Below, piece after piece: positions 45,641-53,967 of a stretch of DNA of 64,000 bases; the stretch's first letter is position 1; each line of letters begins with the position of its first letter. The notes beneath the pieces are model-generated. The model ran no database searches, was not told the origin of the DNA, and was given only the letters and a program-made list of their open reading frames with translations. Source of the DNA: Flagellimonas oceani. GTDB lineage: Bacteria > Bacteroidota > Bacteroidia > Flavobacteriales > Flavobacteriaceae. A program made the translations under genes and the position numbers. Location of the stretch: the NCBI RefSeq assembly GCF_011068285.1, contig NZ_CP049616.1, positions 2,026,501-2,090,500 on the forward strand. Direction: 5' to 3'.

Positions 45641-45690
45641 AGGTTTTTAATTTTTATTATTATTTTGATAATCAGATTTTTAAAAAACCT
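45641..45690. terminator. Possible A/T-rich terminator between convergent genes
   Basis: AGGTTTTTAA (45641-45650) nearly complements TTAAAAAACCT (45680-45690) with one bulge. The stem is weak and A/T-rich. Confidence 0.35.
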
Positions 45691-46445
45691 TACTCCAACC
45701 ATAACTTAAAGTCCCTTACACGTTCCCTGCTCACGATCACCTCATGCTCATCAAAGCGTTTTAACTTGATCTGAAGCCTTGAATTTGTGTATGAAATGAT
45801 GTCCCCTATGTGATTGATGTTCACATAGAACTTTCGACTTACCCTAAAAAATGTCTGTGGCTCCAACTCTTCCTCCAACTGTTCCAAGGTAGTGTCCAAC
45901 AAATAATTTCTTCCGTCCGAAGTAGCGGCATAGGTACCTTTGTTCTCACTGTAAAAACATTCCACCTCGTCGGCGTTTATAATTTTTAAGTGTTGCCCTA
46001 CCCTGGCTGTAAACCGCTTCTTGAATTCGCGTTCCAGAGGGTTCACCAAAAGCTTTTTTATGTCGTTAAAATCGATGGGGATCTTTTGGTTTTCAGGTTT
46101 AAAATTCCGGTACTTTTTTACCGCACTTTCCAGCTCCTCTTCGTCTATTGGTTTCAACAAATAATCAATGCTGTTTAACTTGAATGCTTGGAGGGCATAT
46201 TCGTCATAAGCAGTGGTAAAAATAATGGCACTTTTCACCTCGACCTCATCAAAAATTTCAAAGGAAAGTCCATCGGATAATTGGATGTCCAAAAAGATCA
46301 GATCGGGGTGCGGATTTTCCCGAAACCATGCAATGGATTCTTCTACGGAATGCAACATGGTGGAAACCTCCATTTCCAGTTCGGAGAGCAATCTGGACAA
46401 TCTTCTTGCCGCTGGTTTTTCGTCTTCAATGATCAGGACATTCAT
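45690..46445 (-). CDS. LytTR family response regulator
   Basis: A 251-residue regulator. The receiver domain (1-120) contains the phosphorylation site Asp53 (DLIFLDIQL), the acidic pair in EDE near the start, and Lys98 in YLLKPID. The LytTR DNA-binding domain occupies about 145-251 (VECFYSENKGTYAATSDGRNYLLDTTLEQLEEEL, FFRVSRKFYVNINHI). LytTR proteins bind direct repeats near WMMGTTNRK separated by 12 nt. Three such repeats are present in this window at promoters of its own operon, the kinase operon and a TonB-dependent receptor. The last gene of the 2TM operon; the kinase at 48305-49633 is its likely partner. Confidence 0.92.
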   Translation of the reverse strand: MNVLIIEDEKPAARRLSRLLSELEMEVSTMLHSVEESIAWFRENPHPDLIFLDIQLSDGLSFEIFDEVEVKSAIIFTTAYDEYALQAFKLNSIDYLLKPIDEEELESAVKKYRNFKPENQKIPIDFNDIKKLLVNPLEREFKKRFTARVGQHLKIINADEVECFYSENKGTYAATSDGRNYLLDTTLEQLEEELEPQTFFRVSRKFYVNINHIGDIISYTNSRLQIKLKRFDEHEVIVSRERVRDFKLWLE

Positions 46446-46492
46446 ATAAGTTCGGTTTTTGGTTTGGTGACGGTTCTATTTCTTTTTACTTA

Positions 46493-46786
46493 TCAATTAT
46501 TGGTCGTTGACCTTCTCTTGTCATCCAAAAAGAATCCAAATGTATAACATCCCTGGACAACGATTACAGCGCCCCAAATTATGGGAATCGCTAAAATATT
46601 CCAATCTACCCATTTTAAAAATTCCTTATCCGGATTGGCACTGTTTTCCTTGACCCATTCCACTAAACCTCCCTTTGAGGCCAAAAGAACCGCGCTCAAA
46701 AAAAAGAACAATGCCAAATGGTGATAAAACCTTTTTATGGCGTTTACTTTTTGTTTGGCCCTTTCCAAAGGGGTGCTTCTGTCCAT
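46493..46786 (-). CDS. 2TM domain protein 5, divergent
   Basis: A 97-residue membrane protein with two hydrophobic helices (about 25-45 and 65-88). The N-terminal AKQKVNAIKRFYHHLALF corresponds to the RVxxLKxFYxHL helix of the 2TM family (PF13239). It lacks the C-terminal WEERKI segment of its neighbours, so it is the most degenerate copy. It lies 4 nt after copy 4 in transcription order and before the LytTR gene. Function unknown; membrane signalling is inferred from the family's attachment to a kinase. Confidence 0.7.
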   Translation of the reverse strand: MDRSTPLERAKQKVNAIKRFYHHLALFFFLSAVLLASKGGLVEWVKENSANPDKEFLKWVDWNILAIPIIWGAVIVVQGCYTFGFFLDDKRRSTTNN

Positions 46787-46790
46787 GGCA

Positions 46791-47123
46791 TTATTTGTAT
46801 TTATCTACCTTGCCCCTATCCTCGTCCATATATTTTTGTATCTGCCGTTCTTCCCATTTTTTAAAGAAGGTAAATTTATGTCGTTGCAGAATTAAGGTGT
46901 GAACGACCAAAATGACTGCCCATATCAAAATATTGGCGTTGATCCAATCATAATAATAGGACTCCCTTGGAAAAGTGTCCGGCAAAAATGAGTTCAATGC
47001 GCCTACCTTAAGAAGGTACAGGAAGCCGTTGATAACAATAAAGACGATTATATGCCTGTAGTACCCTTTGAGCTCTTTGACCCGCTTTTCGGCGTTCTGC
47101 TTGGCTTTGTGTTTGTCGTACAT
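46791..47123 (-). CDS. 2TM domain protein 4
   Basis: A 110-residue two-helix membrane protein. The start is ATG 47123; the codon before it, at 47126, is GTG. It shows the family pattern AEKRVKELKGYYRHIIVFIVIN, then the second helix, then WEERQIQKYMDEDRGKVDKYK. It is longer than the others because of an insertion in the loop (NSFLPDTFPRES). Its nearest relative in the array is copy 3, which has nearly the same tail. Confidence 0.75.
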   Translation of the reverse strand: MYDKHKAKQNAEKRVKELKGYYRHIIVFIVINGFLYLLKVGALNSFLPDTFPRESYYYDWINANILIWAVILVVHTLILQRHKFTFFKKWEERQIQKYMDEDRGKVDKYK

Positions 47124-47127
47124 CACC

Positions 47128-47433
47128 TTACTTGTACTTGTTCATTTCTTCTTTGTCCTCGTCCATATACTTTTGTATTTGACGTTCCTCCCAATCCTTG
47201 CTCAAAAAAGGATTGAACCCAAAGGTTTTTGATGCGTGGAACAACAACCCCACGCCCCAAGCAATTAAGGTGATGAAATGCTCCCAACTCCAAAAATTAT
47301 CGTTTCTTAAGTATATGTTCACCAAAATAAAGGCGTTTATCACTATATAAATGGCCAAATGGATATAAAACCCCTTGAGTTCATCGACTCTTTTTTTAGC
47401 CCTATTGTACTTTTCTTTATTGACGTTTTCCAT
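47128..47433 (-). CDS. 2TM domain protein 3
   Basis: A 101-residue protein (start ATG 47433; the ATG at 47445 would overlap copy 2). It contains RAKKRVDELKGFYIHLAIYIVINAF as first helix with preceding basic stretch, WGVGLLFHASKTFGFNPFLSKDWEERQIQKYMDED as second helix and conserved tail. Two transmembrane helices with both ends in the cytoplasm are expected. In transcription order it comes 2 nt after copy 2. Confidence 0.78.
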   Translation of the reverse strand: MENVNKEKYNRAKKRVDELKGFYIHLAIYIVINAFILVNIYLRNDNFWSWEHFITLIAWGVGLLFHASKTFGFNPFLSKDWEERQIQKYMDEDKEEMNKYK

Positions 47434-47435
47434 GA

Positions 47436-47738
47436 CTATTTCCATTTATTGTTTTGTTCATCCTCGCGCATAAACTCTTCCAGTTTGCGCTTTTCCCATT
47501 GTTTTCCAAAAAAGGGATTAAGGTCGAAGGTTTTAATGGCATGGAAAACAATACCGATTCCCCAACCAAAAGCGGCCCACAGGAACCACATATAACCAAA
47601 TCCCGTAGTATAATAATTTAGAAGCGCCAAACCGCCAATTACAAACACATACGAAGTTAGGTTCCCGTAAAATCTTTTAAGCTCCTGTACACGCTCGCGT
47701 GCCCTTATATATTTATTTTCCTTATCTGTAGTTTCCAT
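47436..47738 (-). CDS. 2TM domain protein 2
   Basis: A 100-residue protein starting METTDKENKYIRARERVQELKRFYGNL (ATG 47738; the longer frame to 47780 would enter the gap). The second helix WAAFGWGIGIVFHAIKTFDLNPFFGKQWEKRKLEEFM matches the family, with WEKRKL in place of WEERKI. Second in the row of five stand-alone copies. Confidence 0.78.
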   Translation of the reverse strand: METTDKENKYIRARERVQELKRFYGNLTSYVFVIGGLALLNYYTTGFGYMWFLWAAFGWGIGIVFHAIKTFDLNPFFGKQWEKRKLEEFMREDEQNNKWK

Positions 47739-47782
47739 TGTATTGTTGTTTGATGTGATGTTGTAGCTAAAAATACTCATTC

Positions 47783-48061
47783 TTAAAATTCTTTATCGTT
47801 CATAAACTCCTGAATCTTACGCTCTTCCCAATCCTTTCCAAAAATCGGGTTGTGTCCGTAGGCCGTCATCCAAAGACTTACCAAACCAAGTCCCCAGCCC
47901 ACGGCGGGGAAAATGGCCCAAGGAATATCGGTGGTCCTATAATTGATGTAGACCAAAACCGGAATTACCACACAATACGCGATCAGGCTATGGTAAAAAG
48001 ACTTAAGATTTTCCAATCTTTCCTTTGCTCTGGTATAGCGATGTTCATTTAAATTTTTCAT
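47783..48061 (-). CDS. 2TM domain protein 1, closest to the kinase's own 2TM domain
   Basis: A 92-residue two-helix membrane protein that resembles the C-terminus of the neighbouring histidine kinase strongly. Both share RYxxAKERxxNxKxFY, AYCVVIP/AYCIVIP, TTDxxWAxFPxxGWGxGL and GKxWEERKIxExM. This suggests the stand-alone copies arose from the kinase's 2TM domain or the reverse. It heads the 2TM-LytTR operon, and its promoter carries a LytTR-type direct repeat. Whether it modulates the kinase by competing or pairing is an inference. Confidence 0.82.
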   Translation of the reverse strand: MKNLNEHRYTRAKERLENLKSFYHSLIAYCVVIPVLVYINYRTTDIPWAIFPAVGWGLGLVSLWMTAYGHNPIFGKDWEERKIQEFMNDKEF

Positions 48062-48092
48062 GATTGTTCAGTTTTACTAATTGATTACAGGA

Positions 48093-48163
48093 CAAATATC
48101 CTGATGCCGAAGCGCAAAAAGAAAAGTGAATTCCCGAACTGTAATTTTAATGGGATGAGTTGT
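48093..48163 (-). promoter_or_regulatory. LytTR operator and -7 box of the 2TM-LytTR operon
   Basis: On the minus strand the direct repeat ACAACTCAT-N12-ACAGTTCGG (48134-48163) is followed after exactly 33 nt by the -7 box GATATTTG (48093-48100), which is 31 nt from the ATG at 48061. The second half-site fits WMMGTTNRK fully. The same arrangement, with the same 33-nt distance, is found at 50291-50361 and 57450-57520. Confidence 0.75.
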
Positions 48164-48171
48164 AGTTGGAG

Positions 48172-48221
<50 letters not shown>

Positions 48222-48304
48222 GGAAGTTTGTGAAATTTTAGTGATCGCAACCCTTATGCAGAGTTCATTTTATCTAGACAATCAAAAAACTGAAATCTGA
48301 ATTC

Positions 48305-49633
48305 CTAGAAATCGTCCTTTTCCATCAGTTCCTTGATCTTGCGCTCCTCCCAACGTTTCCCCCAAAGCGGATTATAGCCAAATGCCGCCATACCATGGGC
48401 GGTTAGTCCAAATCCCCAACCCAGTGTAGGGAAAAAGGCCCACAAAAAGTCCGTAGTATGGAGATTGAGCCACCATAAAAATGGGATTACAATACAATAG
48501 GCCATAAGATTGCCGTAGAAGTCCTTAATGTTCTTGACCCGTTCCTTGGCATTTGCGTAGCGTTTTTCCTCGATATAGCTCTCCTGTGTCTCTAGAACCG
48601 TATATTTTTGAGTAAGCATGGGAATGAACACCCTAAAATCACTTTCTGTTTTTTCAATGATCATTTCGCGGTCTGTAAGAATATTGTAGCGCTGTTTTAT
48701 GTTCTGCAGCCCTACCCCGCTGCTCTTTTTTACCACTTGTTTTTCTTGGAGATTGTTGCTCACCACCAACATCCCGTTTTGCTCAAACACCTTAATATGC
48801 AGTGGCCGTGAAGATGTGACCACATTGTGCTTTACCGCATTCTCCAGCAAAAGCTGCAACGAGAGCGGCACTATTTTGGCTTCAGGCTGAGAACAATTGT
48901 CCGGAATATCGAAAACAATGCTGTCCTCAAAACGCATTTTAAGGAGTCGCACATAGGTCCGGGCAAAATTTAATTCTTCATCCACAGTGACCAGGTCCTT
49001 GTTTTTCTGCTCCAATACGTATCGATATACCTTTGATAAAGATGTGGTAAAGTTCTGCGCTTGGTGCGGATCCTCATCAATCAAACTGGTCAATACATTA
49101 AGGCTGTTGAACAAAAAATGGGGGTCCAACTGGTTTTTTAAAGCATCAAACCGGGCCGATGCCGAACCAGCAATGATTTTCTGCTCCTTGACCTGTTTTT
49201 CCTTGTAGTTTTTGTAATAATAGGCCGCATAGAACATCAATGCCACGACCATGGAAATAATAAAAGAACTCACATAGAATTCGGAACGCTCCTCGGCTAA
49301 AAATTGTCCCATGGATTTTTGATTCACCAAAACCATAAGGACAAACCTGGAGACCATTATTCCTAAAATGGAGGCAACAATGTTCCCCAAAATACCGTAA
49401 CCGATATATTTTTTGGTAAAGAGTTCCTTATCGTACTTGCGCATCAATAGGATAAAAGATGCGGCGTTGAACATATAGATGATAATGGAAAAGATCATGC
49501 TCTCCCAAAATTCCTCCCATAATTGCTGGTACGTAAGATCCCAACCCTTGATAAAGAAAATAATGAGGAAAACTATAAAAATAGCGACCCCTATTAATAA
49601 TGCCTTTAAGAGTTCTTTTATAAAGAGTTTCAT
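48305..49633 (-). CDS. LytS-like sensor histidine kinase with C-terminal 2TM domain
   Basis: A 442-residue membrane kinase. Four N-terminal helices (about 10-30, 45-65, 80-102, 120-140) are followed by the His_kinase domain (PF06580-type): the phosphorylated His172 in NQLDPHFLFNSLN, the N box LLLENAVKHN at 261-270, and a G box around SGVGLQNIKQRY. A 2TM domain is fused at the end (about 357-442) and ends WEERKIKELMEKDDF. Kinases of this type signal to LytTR regulators; the cognate one is at 45690-46445. The C-terminal 2TM fusion is unusual because it places two more helices after the catalytic domain. Follows the TPR gene by 6 nt. Confidence 0.9.
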   Translation of the reverse strand: MKLFIKELLKALLIGVAIFIVFLIIFFIKGWDLTYQQLWEEFWESMIFSIIIYMFNAASFILLMRKYDKELFTKKYIGYGILGNIVASILGIMVSRFVLMVLVNQKSMGQFLAEERSEFYVSSFIISMVVALMFYAAYYYKNYKEKQVKEQKIIAGSASARFDALKNQLDPHFLFNSLNVLTSLIDEDPHQAQNFTTSLSKVYRYVLEQKNKDLVTVDEELNFARTYVRLLKMRFEDSIVFDIPDNCSQPEAKIVPLSLQLLLENAVKHNVVTSSRPLHIKVFEQNGMLVVSNNLQEKQVVKKSSGVGLQNIKQRYNILTDREMIIEKTESDFRVFIPMLTQKYTVLETQESYIEEKRYANAKERVKNIKDFYGNLMAYCIVIPFLWWLNLHTTDFLWAFFPTLGWGFGLTAHGMAAFGYNPLWGKRWEERKIKELMEKDDF

Positions 49634-49639
49634 TGGCTT

Positions 49640-50263
49640 CTATTTACCACAGCTTTTCAACACTTCTTCCGCCCTTTCTTTTCCCCAGGTCGGGTAAAAC
49701 GGAGTTTCGGATTTAAAGGTAGCAAAAAGTTCCAAGGCCCTTTCCACATCTTTGCAATAGGGAGTAATGTCCTTTCCAAAATACCGTGCCGACCCCATGT
49801 CCCATTCCGCTTTGGAAAGTACTACCCTTGGATTGTCGGGCGCTATTTCCAATGCTTTTTGATACAATTGTACGTTCTTAGGGGAAAGTGTCATTCCATA
49901 CGTGGCACCATCAAAAGCGATCCATGCCGTATTGATCAGGGCTTCCTGAATCAGAATTTCTGGATTGTCCGGAGAAATGGCCTTGGCAACATCCAAAAAC
50001 TCTTTGGCTTTTTCCAATTGTTTGCTCAATTTTTCTTCATCCTTCTCCCCAAAAGAAATTACCGTATTGATCTGTGATACGTAGTAGTAAGGCAACCATT
50101 TATCCGGTTCGGCCGTTGCGATACGTTCGAACAAATTTGATGCTTCCGTAGTTTTTTGGTTTTGCCATAGCTCAAAAGCCTTTTCCATTCCGCTGGAATA
50201 GCGGTCCTGGGCGTTTACAAATGTTGAACCGATAAGTAAAATTGCCAAAATAAGTTTTTTCAT
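49640..50263 (-). CDS. Exported TPR-like protein, first gene of the kinase operon
   Basis: Starting at ATG 50263 gives 207 residues with a signal peptide (MKKLILAILLIGSTFVNAQ). TPR-like helices follow: EKAFELWQNQKTTEASNLFERIATAEPDKWLPYYYVSQ, then LEKAKEFLDVAKAISPDNPEILIQEAL, then LYQKALEIAPDNPRVVLSKAEW. The signal suggests a periplasmic location. It is transcribed together with the histidine kinase and its promoter holds a LytTR operator. It may sense or transmit an envelope signal to the kinase; this is an inference. Confidence 0.8.
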   Translation of the reverse strand: MKKLILAILLIGSTFVNAQDRYSSGMEKAFELWQNQKTTEASNLFERIATAEPDKWLPYYYVSQINTVISFGEKDEEKLSKQLEKAKEFLDVAKAISPDNPEILIQEALINTAWIAFDGATYGMTLSPKNVQLYQKALEIAPDNPRVVLSKAEWDMGSARYFGKDITPYCKDVERALELFATFKSETPFYPTWGKERAEEVLKSCGK

Positions 50264-50290
50264 GACTATTGTTTTATGATTATTGATGCC

Positions 50291-50361
50291 ACAAAGATGA
50301 TTGCAAGACTGCATTTTTTAAAAGAAGATTTACCCAACTGTGAACATTCGGGGATGAACCG
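50291..50361 (-). promoter_or_regulatory. LytTR operator and -7 box of the TPR-kinase operon
   Basis: On the minus strand ACGGTTCAT-N12-ACAGTTGGG (50332-50361) precedes by exactly 33 nt the -7 box CATCTTTG (50291-50298). The ATG at 50263 is 27 nt further. The half-site ACAGTTGGG fits the LytTR consensus fully and is identical to that before the TonB-dependent receptor. Confidence 0.75.
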
Positions 50362-50418
50362 TAGTCCATCGCAACTTAATTTATATTTTAGCGTTCGGTT
50401 TAAAATTCAAGCGCGTCT

Positions 50419-51030
50419 ATGTACACCCCTACCCACTATAGCAATAACGATATTGAAGAAATCAAAGGTTTTTTAAGGCAAAACAGTTTTGGTATTTTGA
50501 TCAATATTGTGGACAATAGACCGTGGGGGACGCACATTCCCTTGGAACTGGAATCCGATGAGCAAGGAAACGATATTTTGGTGGGACACATAGCTAAAGC
50601 CAATCCACAATGGAAACATTTTAAGGATGAGTCCGAAGTACTGTGCATTTTCAACGGACCGCATGCCTATGTCTCATCTTCGTGGTACAAAGAGGAAGAA
50701 GTACCCACTTGGAACTACATTGCAGTCCACGTTTACGGAAAGTTGAGCATTCTAACGGAGGAGGAGACCATGGCATCGATGCACCGATTGGTGGATAAAT
50801 ATGAGAAAGGTTCCAAAAACCCGATTTCACTTGAAAATATGTCCTCAAAAACATTGCGGCAAGTAAAGGGCGTTGTAGGGTTTCAAGTTAAGGTTTCGGA
50901 TATACAGGCAACCTATAAATTATCGCAGACCCGTTCCGATGATCATCAAAAGATAATATCCGAGCTAAAAGAACGCCCCGACTCAGGGAGCCAGGGCATT
51001 GCAGATTTTATGAAAGACAAGGAGTCTTGA
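50419..51030 (+). CDS. PaiB-like FMN-binding negative transcriptional regulator family protein
   Basis: A 203-residue split-barrel flavoprotein fold. Recognisable blocks: MYTPTHYSNNDIEEIKGFLRQNSFGILI, THIPLELE, LVGHIAKANPQWK, FNGPHAYVSSSWYKEEEVPTWNYIAVHVYGKL and QVKGVVGFQVKVSDIQATYKLSQTR. Together these match B. subtilis PaiB, where the protein affects protease gene expression. The protein may be an FMN-dependent oxidoreductase rather than a DNA-binding factor. It is divergent from the TPR-kinase operon. Confidence 0.85.
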   Translation: MYTPTHYSNNDIEEIKGFLRQNSFGILINIVDNRPWGTHIPLELESDEQGNDILVGHIAKANPQWKHFKDESEVLCIFNGPHAYVSSSWYKEEEVPTWNYIAVHVYGKLSILTEEETMASMHRLVDKYEKGSKNPISLENMSSKTLRQVKGVVGFQVKVSDIQATYKLSQTRSDDHQKIISELKERPDSGSQGIADFMKDKES

Positions 51031-51075
51031 TTTTTATATTTTACCTGGAATTTTCTCCTGTTTTTTAATTTACTT

Positions 51076-51396
51076 TTAAATCAAATCTTTTATAGGCGGT
51101 GGAGAATGCAGTTCTACTTCCCATTGCTCATATGGTGGTTCCACTTCAAAATCGGGGTTGCAGTAAGCACGAATATAATCAACGGCTCTTTTTTCAGCAT
51201 ATTTTGCATTTACAACATTTCCATTTTCATCCAATTCAATCACGTTGGCATATATTGCGAAAGCTTGTTCAATAGCACTTGGTTCTTCACCAAATAAATT
51301 CAAATAGTCAACTCCATGTAATTGATAGTGAGTTCCACTGGCAATGAAATATGCAAATGTTCTTAATGCTCCACTAAATGAGTTACTCAATTTCAT
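51076..51396 (-). CDS. Hypothetical protein, 106 residues
   Basis: Start taken at ATG 51396 (MKLSNSFSGALRTFAYF); an earlier ATG at 51408 adds four residues. The protein is compact, acidic, with no signal or membrane helix. Notable strings are FIASGTHYQLHGVDYLNLFGEEPSAIEQAFAIYANVIELDENGNVV and EKRAVDYIRAYCNPDFEVEPPYEQWEVELHSPPP. I do not recognise a family. It stands alone between the PaiB-like gene and the PorP-like gene, and is A/T-rich. Confidence 0.65.
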   Translation of the reverse strand: MKLSNSFSGALRTFAYFIASGTHYQLHGVDYLNLFGEEPSAIEQAFAIYANVIELDENGNVVNAKYAEKRAVDYIRAYCNPDFEVEPPYEQWEVELHSPPPIKDLI

Positions 51397-51419
51397 AGAT
51401 AAAATCAAATTATTTTAAA

Positions 51420-53213
51420 TTATTCTATATCCTGAAAAATAGCATCGGCCCAGTTGGCATATCTTGAGTTTTCGACGTGCATGATCCAAATTTCGTCTTG
51501 GTACTTGCCCTTCATTTTTGATCGATAGGCCTGATAGGCCAATTCATTTTCCTCGTACTTTGCCAAATAGACATAGTTGAGACCGTTATCCGGATTCTTG
51601 AAATATTGTGCCTGTAATCCTTTGCTCTTTAATTCTTCCATGAAGTTTTTTAAGTAGGTCTCGTTTTTAAATACGTTCGCCACAATATAATGCCCTTGTC
51701 CTACACCTTCCAGATTGATATATTTTTCAATGGGCTTGAAGGCTCCTCCCTGAAAAGTCCCCTCACTTTTTTTCTCTATATTTTTAGATACCGATTGCGA
51801 ATTTGCGGCCAAGGCGGTTGCCGTGGAAGCATCAATGGCATTGTACAGGGAATCCAAGTCCTTACTATCGGCCATATACAGCTTTTGAGCCTTCTCCCTC
51901 ATATCGGGAATTTCGTCCCCATTGTGGCGTTTTACCAAGCGCATTACCATCTCAAAACGCTTTTCCATATCTTGCTCCCTGCTCTGTTTCATGGAATCCA
52001 CCTTATAGAGCAGATCGTCTATTACGGCATAGCTGTCTTCTTGCTTTTCCTGTAACTCGGCCACACGTTCCTCCCAGTAGGCTCTTTCTTCCTTATTGGT
52101 GGGGCGCAATGTGGTCTCTACATCCAATTTGCTGCTCTGTTCCGTCTTTTTGGTTTCTTCTCCGGCAGCCGCCACAGCTGAATTTTCAATTTTCTTTTGC
52201 TGTACATCTTCTTCATCATTGGAAACAAATGTGTTTTTGGAAAGATTGGGCACAAAAGAGTAAGCAATGGAAATTTCGTGGGTAACTCCCAAATTGGCAA
52301 TACTGTTCACCATGCTTTTCTCAAAATTATAGCCGAAGGACAACCGTTGGTTCAAATTGAAGCCTGTTCCTGCGGATGCGCCGTAAAATTGATCGTAACC
52401 GGCCTGTATCCAACCTAGTTTTGGAAGGTCAAAAATTACACCTCCCCCGAAAACAGGGTCTTCACTGCCTTCAAAACGAGCTCTTGCCAATGGCATTAAT
52501 CGCGCATCCTCAAAAATGCCCTTACCATGTTCCAACTGGTGAACATACTGTACATGCCCAGAGAATGTTTTTTGTTTGAACTGGGTCAGCGATTCACTGG
52601 ATTTTAAATTAAAGTCCACCAAATTTTGGGCAAAAACACCAAAATCAAACTTGCCCAAACTAAGGTTCAGCCCGGGTTGAAAAGAGATAATGGAACTTTC
52701 GCCAGCATCGTTCAAAAAAGGGTCTTCATCCAAGGCAACCACCCTACTCGGGTCATAACTGCTCACATAATAGGGAATGTTCACGCCAAAAGTCAGGCTG
52801 CTCTCTTCCCCCAGCTGTATGCCATGGGAGTAATTGGCCATTATGCCCAAATTGGAGATAATGCCAACTCGCTGGTTGTAAAGGCTTAGCCCCAAGCCAA
52901 TTCTATCGTTCAGACGGCCGCTGTAACTCAAAAAGTAGTTCTGACGGTTGTTGGCGAAATCTGCACTTTGACTTCGATGGAAAAAATTGATGTACGATTT
53001 GTCCTCCCGAATGGATGAAAAAGTGGGATTGATCAAAAATCGGTTGAATTTCAACAAATTTTGAAACGGTACATCGTAACTTACATTGGGACCATTTTGC
53101 TCTTGGGCCTGCAATGGAAGACCGAGAAAAATAATGACCAGAAACGCAAATAGATAACGCTCACATGGGCACGGGAATGTAGTTTGGGGAAACGTGGGTA
53201 GTTTTATCTCCAT
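51420..53213 (-). CDS. PorP/SprF family outer-membrane protein with SPOR-like C-terminus
   Basis: A 597-residue exported protein. A signal segment at about 20-36 (YLFAFLVIIFLGLPLQAQ) follows a short N-terminal extension. Residues 40-325 are the PorP/SprF beta-barrel, with LLKFNRFLINPTFSSIRED, NFFHRSQSADFANNRQNYFLSYSGRLNDRIGLGLSLYNQ and a final strand. A coiled-coil-like linker rich in Glu/Gln/Lys (350-450) leads to a C-terminal SPOR-like fold (HYIVANVFKNETYLKNFMEELKSKGLQAQYFKN, YVYLAKYEENELAYQAY). PorP/SprF partners type IX secretion adhesins, but no large adhesin gene is adjacent. A divergent direct repeat is upstream. Confidence 0.85.
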   Translation of the reverse strand: MEIKLPTFPQTTFPCPCERYLFAFLVIIFLGLPLQAQEQNGPNVSYDVPFQNLLKFNRFLINPTFSSIREDKSYINFFHRSQSADFANNRQNYFLSYSGRLNDRIGLGLSLYNQRVGIISNLGIMANYSHGIQLGEESSLTFGVNIPYYVSSYDPSRVVALDEDPFLNDAGESSIISFQPGLNLSLGKFDFGVFAQNLVDFNLKSSESLTQFKQKTFSGHVQYVHQLEHGKGIFEDARLMPLARARFEGSEDPVFGGGVIFDLPKLGWIQAGYDQFYGASAGTGFNLNQRLSFGYNFEKSMVNSIANLGVTHEISIAYSFVPNLSKNTFVSNDEEDVQQKKIENSAVAAAGEETKKTEQSSKLDVETTLRPTNKEERAYWEERVAELQEKQEDSYAVIDDLLYKVDSMKQSREQDMEKRFEMVMRLVKRHNGDEIPDMREKAQKLYMADSKDLDSLYNAIDASTATALAANSQSVSKNIEKKSEGTFQGGAFKPIEKYINLEGVGQGHYIVANVFKNETYLKNFMEELKSKGLQAQYFKNPDNGLNYVYLAKYEENELAYQAYRSKMKGKYQDEIWIMHVENSRYANWADAIFQDIE

Positions 53214-53342
53214 AGCCGATTGGGATTTGTAGGTTAAGTTGCCTGATTGGGACAGGCCGATATGTTTTTAAGTTTGTCATTCGCAAGATTTGGGACCTCG
53301 TAAGAATTTTATGACTAATCTAAAGTAAAACTACATATTTTA

Positions 53343-53372
53343 TCGTTCAACTGATAATTTTTTCGTTGAACA
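53343..53372 (-). promoter_or_regulatory. Direct-repeat element upstream of the PorP/SprF gene
   Basis: On the minus strand TGTTCAACGA-N10-AGTTGAACGA, repeat start to start 20 bp. It lies 130 nt upstream of the PorP-like ATG and 114 nt upstream of the divergent GNAT gene. It is LytTR-like (GTT cores) but clearly weaker than the three sites with fixed promoter spacing. Confidence 0.35.
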
Positions 53373-53485
53373 GCATAGTGAATTGATAGATAAGCAGTTT
53401 CAGTCGATAAAAAGTGCTTTTGAGTTTACGAATGTTGTTGAAATTCAAATTATTTTTAACGGCAAAAACGAAAAAAAACCTCAAA

Positions 53486-53956
53486 ATGGATGCCTCTTTT
53501 ACCATTGTCCCCTATTCCGAAGCTTATAAAGATGCTTTTAGGCTGCTGAACGAGGAGTGGATCATCAAATATTTCCAAATTGAGGAAATGGACCGTCTTG
53601 CACTCCATGATCCACAAGGATATATTTTGGACAAAGGCGGATATATCGCAGTTGCCTTGTTGAATGGAATACCGGTCGGGGTCTGCGCCCTGATTCCTTG
53701 CCCGTATGAGGGATATGATTTTGAACTATCCAAAATGGGCGTCTCTCCTACTGCACAGGGCAAAGGGATCGGGAAACTGTTGGGCCTCCATATTATTGAA
53801 AAGGCAAAACAACTGGGCGCCAAGAAAATATTTCTGGAAAGCAATAGAAAATTGGCTCCAGCACTGGCACTCTATAAAAAACTCGGCTTTATAGAAATGG
53901 CCAAAGTAGCTTCGCCATATGCCCGAAGCGATATTCAGATGGAGCTTAGTTTTTAA
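53486..53956 (+). CDS. GNAT family N-acetyltransferase
   Basis: A 156-residue acetyltransferase. Start at ATG 53486 (MDASFTIVPYSEAYKDAF), because the upstream part is A-rich and lacks similarity. The acetyl-CoA motif is in LSKMGVSPTAQGKGIGKLLGLHIIEKAKQLG and the end is LALYKKLGFIEMAKVAS. It probably acetylates an amine of a small molecule or protein; the acceptor is unknown. Confidence 0.85.
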   Translation: MDASFTIVPYSEAYKDAFRLLNEEWIIKYFQIEEMDRLALHDPQGYILDKGGYIAVALLNGIPVGVCALIPCPYEGYDFELSKMGVSPTAQGKGIGKLLGLHIIEKAKQLGAKKIFLESNRKLAPALALYKKLGFIEMAKVASPYARSDIQMELSF

Positions 53957-53967
53957 GCTAACAAGGC

